Shown here: positions 54,259 to 64,000 of the stretch, piece after piece
Numbering within the stretch: position 1 is the first letter of the stretch
How the letters are laid out: every line of letters begins with the position of its first letter
Origin: Amblyornis subalaris
Lineage: Eukaryota > Chordata > Aves > Passeriformes > Ptilonorhynchidae
DNA: 64,000 nt
Direction: 5' to 3'
Assembly (NCBI GenBank): GCA_018881555.1
Contig: JACAXG010000007.1
Span: 14,303,235 to 14,367,234, forward strand
Position numbers and translations under genes: made by a program
The notes under the pieces: model-generated
The model's input: only the letters and a program-made list of their open reading frames with translations
Databases searched by the model: none
Told to the model about the DNA's origin: nothing

Positions 54259-57160
54259 TATTTTTAAATGCTCTTTTTGCTCTCTCCAGTGGCGATGTGA
54301 CTTGTTCTGTAAGATAAAGCAACTGGCCTGTTGGAGACGTGATCCTGCTTGCATCAATGGCTAATACTTGATGTGTCAGAGGTAAACAGGGCAGGAAAAC
54401 ATACAACCTGTCTTGCTGAAGGTCTGAAGCTATTTCTAGAGGAAGAATTCCTTTGTGATCTCTGTGGTGAAATCCTAACACCCAAGAGTGTGACATGGCC
54501 TCTTCAGCTTTCTTGCTTTAAATGGGAAAAAAAAAGGTTTTTATTTTTATACACACTACCAATTACAAACTCGTAAATATTTCCTGCAGAAAAAATGAAT
54601 CGAAAGGGAAGTAAATCTTATCTTGGTTTACTTGTAAGTCACTAAGATAAAATACCATAATTTATTTTATCTTAATATTTCCTAGAGCAGTGAAATAGAC
54701 AGCTTCAACTTATTAAAATGATTGTGCTACTCTGCTTGCAGTATTATGCTTGGTGGTATGAAGTAGTTGCATTTCTATTTCAGGCCTAGTAGTACCAGTA
54801 GATAATATGAAAATCTAGCTGTCATGTTATCCTTGTAAACAGGTGTGGGTTTGTAATTATACCCATGTATAGTACTTCAGCTCCCCTTCCACACATACAG
54901 AAAACAGCATTCCAGTATATAATAATTCCATTTGAACTATGATTGGAAAAAACATGAGAAAACTATTTATTCCAGTGTGTCTCCTAAGTTATTAAGCATT
55001 TTCGTCCCCATTCATTCCTTCCGTTATAGAGATAATGGTAATACTANAAAAACTAATTAGATAGGACTTGTTTATGCTAATTGCTGGCATCTATTCTTTA
55101 ATGCAACCATGCTCTAGGTGATGGGTGAGGAACTGCTGTATATTGAGAGCAAAACTGTGCTCACCTTGTGCAGTGTAGAGGCAGCTGGCCTGCTGTTTTC
55201 TCTTTTTCCCCTAACCCTGGGGCTGAGCAGCAGTACGGACCTCACTAGAGAGCCGTGTTTGTGAAGCCTAGTGCTGCCACATCACCTTTTTGCATCTTCC
55301 TTCCATCTTCCTGAAATACTTCTTTAAGTCCACGTTTTCCTATTACAACAGTAAAAGTGGATCTTAAATGGGGCAAAAGATCTGGCTTGACATTTCTGAA
55401 ATATTCTGAGCTCGCTCTGTGTTAGTGAGGGCTCAAACAGATGTGCGTGAAGCTCACTCTCTCTGAAATTTACTTTTTTGTATGTGACAGTGTTTAGTAG
55501 TTAAATTTGAAGCAGAGACGGTGATTCAGACTATTTCAGAGTCCCTGGGGATCTGTTTAAGAAGTAGGAGACAAGTAGTACCCAGGCTTTCCAGATGTTT
55601 TCAGATTGCAGAAATGAGGATTTGGTTAAAAGCAGTACTGAGAATCAAAGATTCTGAGCTAGAGGCAAAGATACACTCATGCATTTACTGATTTGTTGAA
55701 TCAGTAAAATTTCAGCCCTTTTTTCTAGTCAAAATACTATTCCAAGTATTTTTGGAAAAGTCAGTCACTTTGGCCAAAGAGGACTGGGAGAGACCAGGGC
55801 ATATTTCATTTAGGTGTATGGTGTTTGGGAAGGTTTAGATGAATTTCTTGGGCATTTCTTGACACAAAGTTTTCTTTTAGAAATAAAATGCAGGTCTTTG
55901 CAATGAAATGCTGCAGTCACAGACAGCTTTAACCTGTGAAGTGCAATTCTCAGATTTTCGGTTCTGGAAGTGCCCCTAGCAAGGGTCACCCTTCCCCTTC
56001 TCTTTAATCATCATTTGTCCTAGACAGCACATGCTGTATTTACAGCACAAAAGCTTTCCTATCCATTTGACTGGAACAGAATGGAGGGTTAAGCATGTGA
56101 GGCTGGATTTTCAGAAGCCTACAAGACATCTGTAAGCAGTTTCTTGGGAAAATCAATGGGAGTTGTGCTCCAATGTCATGTAGGTTTTTTTTGTAAATCC
56201 CAGTAAAACATAGAAGTCTTTGTAAAAAGTAAACAGTCTTAAAGTCACTTAATGAATTTAAAGGAAGGTGGCAACAGAGACTCTCTTGGAGTATGAAATT
56301 TGCTTTTTCCTGCTTGCAATCAGTTAGCTTCAATGTACTTGTATGACCACATCCACTGGTTGCTGAGCTCATGCACTGTGTGATCCTATGATGCAGGCTG
56401 CAGTGGTTAGTTTTATCAAAATAAAGGAATGATAAACAGAGAATGATCTTGAGTCCTTAAGACCTGGTACATGTTTTGGTCTTCTGCTATGTTGATAACA
56501 GTAAACCAATCTATTTGTTATGAGAATCATCTTACCTCGTTAACTCTGGAAGGATAATTGCAAAAATCATAGTTCTTCTCCACATAGAACTTTCTGGGGA
56601 TGAAACAACAGTAAGGAGGACAAAAAAACAAACAAGGAAAAACTTTAAAACTGATATACAATGATGCTGTAAGTGCCTTAATATTAATTTTCTTTGTATC
56701 TGAAAAAAGGCTCATTGCCTCTGCAAAATGACACACAGTTTCATAATTTTTGGCTTTTTCCTGTGCTTTTGGAGAGTTGGCAAGGAATGGAGAAAGCTGC
56801 ATGATTTTTAAAAATTGCAATGCAATGCAAAGNTTGACCCAAATTTTCCAGACAGTGGAAGGTTTGAGCAAAATCATGTTGAAGGAGAGACAGTGTGGAT
56901 TTGAAAGAACAGTATTGATGGAAAGAGCAAGCAGTGCTGGATTCAGTAGAGAAAAGACTGTAGACTTCACAGCTTAAAAGAGAACTATTACACTGACAAC
57001 TCTTCAATTTCTGCCACATCCCCCGTTATCATTGCTTTCCCTGCTCCACTCTTACCCACACACAACCTAAAACTCAGTTTGAAAGAGACCCCTAAATAAG
57101 TTGTCCTCTGTTTCTTTCTCTTCATCCTGCTCTTGTTTTTCTTCCTTTGCCATTAGATTG

Positions 57161-57191
57161 AAAAACAAACAAACAAAGAAACAAAACAAAG
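57161..57191 (+). repeat. (AAAC)n-like microsatellite
   Basis: Imperfect AAAC/AAAG units in an A-rich context. Confidence 0.75.
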
Positions 57192-57779
57192 CAGAGGGAT
57201 TACAAAAATGAGTCATGAATTAGGAAATTTATAAATTAAATGAAGCCCTGGTAATGAATGGTGTAAGTGCAGTTATGTAAGAGTAAGGAAAAAATTTTCC
57301 TCTTAAATAACAATAAAAATTCTAAGGATTTAATTTTATATTTCCTCCTGGATTTTACGATAACTTAAGGGTTTCCTTGTACAACCATTTCTGCTCATAT
57401 TCACCCTAGTTGCTCTTCTGAGAGGCTCCTACCATCAGTATTTGCTGTAGCTGGCAGAAACCAGCTGTCAAAATGAGCTAGCATGTGTAACAATCTTTCT
57501 GCAGTGTATGATCATCTAATTTGGGGATTTGTTACATATATTTAAAAAAAAATTAATAAGATATACTAGTCCTACTGTAGAAACCTTGATGGCAATTATA
57601 GGAAACCAAATACTGTGGAGTTTACAGGTAAAAGTGGAATTAGATTCCTTATGGAAGTGATTAATTAATTTATTTTCAAGACTAAGCGATGTCAGTTTCC
57701 ATTTGGTTGGAAATAATGCTTCCAGTTCAAAGATCACCTCTGAGCTCTGGTTATAATATGTTAATGACATAAAATCATC

Positions 57780-58020
57780 CAGATCTAAATCATTTTAGAG
57801 ATTGCATTTTTTGATCTGCGGTACGCTCTGCTAGTGTCAAGTAATAGAAACATAAATCAGCTGCAGCTTTTCATCCTGCATGCTTTTGTGCACAGCACAT
57901 CCACTATTTGATAGACAAGAGCTAATGGATCAGAGAAGACCTCGGAAGGCTTTTAAATATCAACATAAATCTGATCTGTTTTGCTTTCATAGTTTGCCAT
58001 TATTTTTAATGACATAAAAT
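57780..58020. promoter_or_regulatory. Weak candidate conserved non-coding element
   Basis: Complex sequence with AAATCAGCTGCAGC (E-box CAGCTG, about 57858) and ATTTTTAATGACAT words, and some retained CpG. Composition-based guess only. Confidence 0.18.
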
Positions 58021-61000
58021 TAGGTTGTGTCGTGAACATCATATTCAAAATAAAGATCAATACCTACACTTGGTTTGTGACATTTTGGTTTGGGGAAAAG
58101 GTTTTCTTTTAGCTGTTGCATGTCAGGTTCTAGGGACACGTGGTTTTCGTGTTATCACACCGAGTAGCTACTTATGCTCTCTAGAAAGAGGTGCAAAACA
58201 AGCACTGGTGCATTGTAAAAAGTAACTATTAATGAAGTCGTATTGTGTGAATATTCTATAGGCTGAAATCTGGGATACAGCTGTCAGTTGTGTATTTGGC
58301 ACCTTTTCCAAACAGGAAACAGGAAGATATATATTCTCTTTATAAGGAGTTCTGGGCACAATGGCTGCATCTTTTATTTGCTATGTATCCAGGCTGGTCT
58401 TACGCACATCTCACCTTCATCAGTTTGCAGCCTATTCTGAACAACCAGGCCAGATCCAACAGCTTCAGGAAGAATGTGATTATTCATTGCTTTTTAAAGT
58501 TAGGACCTGAGTGTATTTCAAGGCTGGAGCTGATGGCAGCCATCAGCCCCAGCCTGAGCCACCTGTCTGTGTTCACATAAACAGCAGACATGCTAGGAGG
58601 ATTATGAGATTAATGTTTCTACCATGTGCTCTCTAATTCTTTAGCATTTATTTAAAACGTGCTAAGCAGTGTTTAGTTTATGGTTGAACAGTTCTAGCAG
58701 TGCAGTTGAAGTTGCATCTATTGTTGGCTATTTAACCCCAACCATCATGGGAAGTAGAGAGTGTCATACCTGTCAGGAAAGTACAACAGCAAACATGGGA
58801 CTGAGCACCAAACCTTTTTTTCTTATTGTTGTTGTTATCAGTATGCTCTGCAGAGTCAGTGTCAGAGGCCTTGATTAACACAGGGTAAGAGATGAGCTCT
58901 TGTGAACTGATGCTGGGAAATTCAGAATAGTGCATTCTCTGGGTATTGCTTATTCCATTACAGCACACTGCTTGCCTGTCGTGTTTTTACGTTACCCATT
59001 TCCCACTGATTGATTTTTAAAGTGACAGAACATATTCCTTTCATACCATAAAGAGCTTAACTGTGTGCACAGAGATTATGCAATGAAAAGAAGAATCTCC
59101 TACAAAAACAGTTGAATGCTGTGCATGTGGGGTTTTTCCTGTGATTAGAAATCAGTTCTTGAGGAATTTGTTGTATGCACTCTACAATTCCAAGACAGAT
59201 TCTCTCTCTGCACAGGGATGCTAACATGTATCAGACAGGAGGACAAATAGTGTTTTCTAAGATAAGATGTGCATTTATCAGAAAAAGGGATAGCTGTGAA
59301 TTCTTTTCCCTCTCAGTTATTGAAAGTCTATGTGGTATAAATTTTAATGAAGAAATGGTTGCAAAGTGGTGAGGAAATAAACGAGGCTGTACTTTCTATA
59401 TGGGAATGTGCAATTTCCATGTGGTCTTTTCAAAAATAGTGAAAAAATATGTCTAAAAAAATCACAGAAATTGCCCCTCTCATGCCATTGGCACAAGAGC
59501 CATACCGCTGGTCTTCTTTGTACTAGACTTGATGTGGTTTCCAAAACCTTAAATACAAAACCTGATGTTGGCACCACGTACGTGTTCTTTTGCCTTTATA
59601 TTTTACTTTTCATTAGGTACCACGTTGATACCAGTGAGATCTAGTTGCCAAATGCTGACCAAGCTGCTATTCCTGCTGGTCAGGAGCATGCCCTCCACTT
59701 GCTTATATACTTCTCAAACCATTTGCATTCTCCAGGAATATGTGGTTTCTCTAGTCTCCAGGCTAGACCTTTATTGTTTTTGTCATTTGGACTTGCTTTG
59801 TGTTCATTTCAGATTAGAGATTCTTCCCAGATCAATTAGCTTTCTGTTAAATGATTTAAATGAATTGGTAGTTGTTTGTGTCGATCTGAAGTGCGTATCT
59901 TGTTTGTGTCAGCCCAGAAAGTATCTAATCCTTACAGTTCAAATTCCTAATGGCATTTGAAATAAATTGGGGAAAAAAATAAAAGTTGCTTCTCCTTGTA
60001 AGGTCAGGAAGGTTTGCCAAAACAAAGCTGTCTGTAGGAATACTCCTGTGAGTTTTAGTAGTGTTAAGACTTCGCATCAAAAGTAAAGGCCCAAAAATAG
60101 GGATACAGAATGCCAGGATGCCCTACTTGATTCAAACTGCTATTTTGAATATGCCACATTCCTGATTTGTCTTCTTTGAAATCTCATTTGTAAGTGCGCC
60201 ANGTTGTATTGCTAATTAACTACTCATTAGGTCCGGTGTTTCAGCCTTGCTGTCCTGTGCTGTGAGTGACTTTATTTAAAGTTTCATTGTTTGTGATAAT
60301 GCCAGGCAGAGGGAAAAATCCATCCCTGCAGCAACACAGCAGCTAGAACGCTGCCCTCTGCTGAAGGAGGTATACCTTCAAGTGCAGCCTAAATTGGCTG
60401 TTTGGGACCTTGGCTTGGGATCTACAAGGCGAGCAGGGGATGCCTGGCAATTCTGCTTGGAGGTATCCCTTCAGTCTTTTTACTTTTTTCGAGAAAAAGT
60501 CTTCATGCATGCATGCAAACTTCCATAGCCTCTTCATGCTAAGCAGTGGAGATTGTCACGGCACAGGAGTAGTGGGACTTGGCTTGTCGTTCCAAACTGC
60601 TAAGCCTCACATATCGGCAGAGAGGATTTACACTGGAAAACTGCTGGTGTCTCGATACAAATAGTAATAGTCTCAAAGACCAAGATTTTCCATCAAATAA
60701 TTCTGAGGAACAAAAACCTATAGGATATATTAGATCTATAGATCTCATATTTTATAGATCTGTGTAACAGGGGTCGAAAGAAACAGTTCGTAACACCTCT
60801 GGAGTGGAATAGAGAATAACACCCTGTGTAGCCTTTTGAACCTCCCACAGTGCTTAGTAGAAGGAATATAATTTCCTTTCACACTTTGTAGCAAAATTCA
60901 GCTCCATAGCAAAGTGAGGATTATTTATAAAAATCTTTAATTATATGAACAGTTCCTTATTGCTCTCCTTTATCTCTCTAGTTCTATTATTAGTAGAAAT

Positions 61001-61379
61001 TGCAAAATGTAATTCTCTACTTTTAGAGGAAATAGACTTGAAATATTATGTACAATTTCTTGAAAGAAAGTTAGAAGTCCTTCCTTTTGTAGAGATCAGA
61101 TTTGCTAAAGGATGCGTGCTCCATTTCAGCCCCCTTTTCACTTGTGCTGGGTATATGCCTTGTTATTAATGCTATTTGAAAAAAAAAACAAAACAACACC
61201 CGTCACTTGGATCTAGCTATTATTACCAATAACTCTGTGAGTACTGGTGGCCATAGTCAGAGGTCCTGAATGATGCATCACTTACCTTGAGCCTAACTGC
61301 TACTAAAAATACGGGCAATAGTACTTAGCAGTCATTGAAATCATCTCAGCAATTTCTTAAATTTATTTTTCTTTGTCTA
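58021..61379 (+). other. Intron 2 segment, no gene seen
   Basis: AT-rich intron. A 131-codon open stretch at 59565-59960 is Leu/Cys-rich without a domain. A 14-bp palindrome of AGATCT words (60732-60745) and CATGCATGCATGC at about 60504-60516 are the only local patterns. Confidence 0.65.
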
Positions 61380-62820
61380 GTCTGGGCTTTCTCGCCTGCA
61401 TAAATTGCACGGGAGAACTTGTCACACATTAAAGTGTCACTGAGGTGAAATGTAAAAAGGCCACTGCTGATTTATATTCTGTGGGATGTCAGAAAGCTGC
61501 CTGTCTCCCATTAAGCAATTTTGTGTTTTAATCTTTGTATATGAAACAAAAGATCCTTAGAAGTTTCTGAAATGAAAAATGTTCTTTCCTTCTTGAGTGC
61601 CTCACTAAACGACAAGATGCAGTCAAAACCGATTAGAGGAACTGAAGAGAATTAAGTATATATGTCTCAGTATATGTTTGCAGAGAAAACAAACAAAAGC
61701 GGAAAATGGGTAATGAAAGTTAAGTAAAACTGAGTGTGACTCTTTTAATGTCACTGGACTATTCATACATGCCACATTTTCCCAAATATTTCACCTTTCA
61801 TAATTCAAATTGCTGTATATTGCTTTATTTTATTTTTATGTTCGCCATTAAAAATCTGGAACATTCAGAAAAGGATCATACTCTCTTGCTCTACTGAGAA
61901 TGAAGATTCTTGAAGTGACCCAGTATCAAATGCTCATTTTGCTGTGAAAGCCTGAAATTAAGCATTGTGTGGTTTGATTTGGTTTTCCCAAGGACACATT
62001 GGATCAGTGGACTCAAAGGACAAGTTTTTCATGTTTCACTCTTGCAAGAGGAAGTAAATAAGTGACAGCCTGAATCCTGAATTCATAAAGACCTATTAGG
62101 AATCAAGCAAGTTTGAATATCAGTTAATGGAAATATAAAAAGGAAAGGAATTATGAAATGTAAATGTCCTAATGAAGGGAAAATTGGACAGCATATGTCT
62201 TTGGAATTAATAAATCCAAAAATTTTGAGAATTATTCTTTGTGTATCAAATTAAGCCTTTAAATCATATGCATTTGAGTTGCTTTGCTTTGCTCAAAGAT
62301 GTAGTAATCTCAGTTAAAAAGAACCTTCCTGTTGTTACTATATTTTACACACTTCTGCATCATTAGAAACCCTCTGCACATGAGATTCCCCAGAAGGAAA
62401 GTAAATGAGTTTAGTATTCGAGTCACCAATTAAATGAAAGAGGATAAGCAGAATTTCTCTGAGTAACTTGGATTGAAAGAATCCTCTACATTTACAGTAT
62501 AACTTTAAGTCTTAGTGGCTGTGGAATTTCCATACTAAAAGTATTATGCAACATTTTAAAACATAAATTATTTATAGTAAAGAAAATCTTTAATGTTTAA
62601 TGGGAAAATTGCCATCATGTTAGTTGCTCTTGCTCTTTTAAAAATTGAGATAATTCTGTATATTGTGGCACGCCTTAAAAAAATTGACATCTTAAGGTCG
62701 TAATCTGTTGATTAGAGACATTTTAGAAGATCATGGCAGAAAAACAAGGGATGTACATGACGGTTTGCAGATGGAGTCCTAGTAATGGATTCATTTTCTC
62801 TTGGCCTTTCTCCTTTCCCA
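61380..62820 (+). other. Intron 2 segment, possible conserved sequence near its start
   Basis: No gene seen. The first 180 bp (61380-61560) have complex sequence with CACATTAAAGTGTCAC and CATTAAGCAATTTTGTG words that could be regulatory. This is a guess. Confidence 0.4.
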
Positions 62821-62839
62821 CTCTGACCTGTGCCCTGCT

Positions 62840-63150
62840 CTCGTTTTGCTCAGTTCTTCCCGCGACGCCTCTTTATCTGTGCCTGTTGTAGCACAGCTTT
62901 GCGCGGAGAGACGCCAATCGCCCCAGCCTGTGCTCTGAGCTCCCTCCAGGCCGTGTGAATGTGGCAAGCACAGCCCTGACTCTGGGCTGGAATACCCGCT
63001 CTCNTTGAGCAGATTATTTCCTCAGGCTCAGGCACCGCTAACAGCGGTCTCGCTGCTTTGGCCAGCTGTGAGCGTGTGCGAGGCGAGCGCGTGCCCGTCT
63101 GAAAAATACTGTTTTTCTGTGTGACCGTGCCGCAGTGCCGGGTCACTCTG
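62840..63150. promoter_or_regulatory. Intronic CpG-island-like block
   Basis: By hand count, 62821-63150 is about 59% G+C with about 22 CpG in 330 bp, an observed/expected ratio near 0.75-0.8. This meets the usual length, GC and ratio thresholds, while the surrounding 60 kb is AT-rich and CpG-poor. The block sits more than 61 kb into intron 2, away from any known GRID2 exon. It could be an alternative or antisense promoter, an enhancer kept unmethylated, or a GC-rich repeat. The minus-strand open stretch through it (62850-63146) is probably a by-product of GC content. No TATA box or clear first-exon donor was found. Confidence 0.6.
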
Positions 63151-64000
63151 AATTTGCTCCCTTGTCTTTAGTTTTACACTGAGTGGTTCTGGGTTCACTG
63201 ACACAGAGTCTGTGTGCACTTCATAAACTCTTGCTCGAATTGTTCACAACTGGCATTAAGTGTGTGTAAGGTTGTTAGAGTATATCTTTGTACATGAAGA
63301 CCTTTGCAATTCCTAATTCTTGTAATCTGTTGGGATGTTTTTAAAACTTATTCAACTGTATTGTTGAAAAATTATTTCTTGAGAAGTATTTCTAAGCGTT
63401 GCTAGAACTTAAATTCTCATACCATCAGCACAATATTGTGAGATATTTTAGGTCTAGCCTGAAAAGTACTGCTAAAAATTTCCACTTCTAACTGGGGTCA
63501 GTGGATAAGCTCATTTCTTCTGCAGTATGTGTCTGGTACTTTAGTTATGCCTAATTTCAGGCATCTANCAAATTAACATTGAGAAATGCATTCCCTTGGT
63601 TATGATCTGCTTGCAGATAAGCCCAGTAGTCTTTTTTAGCATTATTTTTTAAACCACCATAATAAACATTTCATCTTTCAATCAGCCATAAGAGCTATTG
63701 TCTGCATGTTCATCTGCATCTTCCTATGGGAAAGATTGCTTCAGCCTGAAAATGCAAAGTGAGCATATCATTGTGGTGATTTACAACAGAGTCATGGTGT
63801 AAATGTTGAAGATGGAACACAGTATTAAACTCTTTGTACAGAGCATTAGACAATTTACCTAAGTGATCTACAAAGGGTATATCAGCAATAAAATTTTGAA
63901 ATAAAATAGTAACTAGGTGAAGTACTGTGTAAGTTAAGTAAGTAATTATGAAAGTTAAGTAGCAATTATGTAATATCTTACAAATCTATAATCATATACT
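63151..64000 (+). other. Intron 2, end of window
   Basis: AT-rich sequence with no gene. Near the end a 21-bp tandem duplication (63932-63952 and 63953-63973, unit beginning AGTTAAGTA) is present with about four differences. Confidence 0.65.

Larger units (their letters stand above)
51341..57779 (+). other. Intron 2 segment, low-complexity tracts only
   Basis: Contains a T run at about 51368-51382, a TTTGG-rich tract at 51731-51762, a T/G-rich tract at 54171-54258 and an (AAAC)n tract at about 57161-57191. The longest open frame in the window (56527-56970, - strand, 147 codons) has no recognisable domain. I call no gene. Confidence 0.65.

Noticed and set aside
56375..56400. GTGATCCTATGATGC, resembling the CR1 3' terminal ATTCTATGA repeat
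   Set aside because: Only one imperfect unit and no CR1 sequence before it.
56527..56970. Longest open frame in the window, 147 codons, - strand
   Set aside because: No recognisable domain, Phe/Leu/Cys-rich composition typical of AT-rich chance frames, an ambiguous base inside, and overlapping open frames on the other strand.
59565..59960. 131-codon + strand open frame
   Set aside because: Leu/Cys/Phe-rich translation without a domain or splice context; neighbouring frames are also open.
62850..63219. Two minus-strand open frames, 98 and 63 codons
   Set aside because: GC-rich DNA has fewer stop codons; no start context or homology supports a protein. Better explained by the CpG-island-like block.

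Overview
The window is vertebrate nuclear DNA, most likely from a bird. It is AT-rich, gene-poor and carries very few recognisable transposons. The mobile DNA I can see is of avian type: a decayed CR1 LINE piece, a solo retroviral LTR and an old ERV-like repeat. I see no mammalian SINE or L1 sequence. Dozens of isolated single 'n' bases are scattered through it (for example 1536, 2106, 2980, 5109). They look like ambiguous or heterozygous calls rather than assembly gaps.

The only protein-coding sequence I can support is one internal exon of GRID2 (glutamate receptor ionotropic delta-2, GluD2) at 1544-1699 on the + strand. It is 156 bp, has phase-1 boundaries on both sides and encodes about residues 31-81 of the amino-terminal domain. 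This is exon 2 in the usual vertebrate gene layout. Bases 1-1543 are therefore the end of intron 1, and 1700-64000 is the start of the very large intron 2. No further GRID2 exon is visible.

Intron 2 by region: a solo LTR on the - strand with a perfect 6-bp target-site duplication (4003-4336); a CpG-retaining block that may be a conserved regulatory element (8.04-8.64 kb); a (CT)n microsatellite (9.4 kb); two odd minus-strand open stretches that may be decayed coding sequence (12.57-12.96 and 15.92-16.10 kb); a TATA-containing LTR-like segment followed by a diverged 75-bp tandem repeat (27.5-28.0 kb); a splice-competent, in-frame 180-bp candidate cassette exon (38611-38790); a degenerate avian ERV-type repeat (about 41.7-41.95 kb); a CR1 ORF2 remnant on the - strand (about 43.83-44.17 kb); a G/T-rich tract with G-quadruplex potential (45.25-45.37 kb); a perfect 22-bp palindrome (47040-47061); and a compact CpG-island-like block far from any known exon (about 62.84-63.15 kb).

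Nothing here amounts to a new multi-gene system. The most testable leads are the in-frame cassette exon, the isolated intronic CpG island, the 75-bp repeat beside a possible LTR, and the solo LTR as a possible presence/absence polymorphism. Most other open reading frames are short, lack splice or codon support and look like chance.
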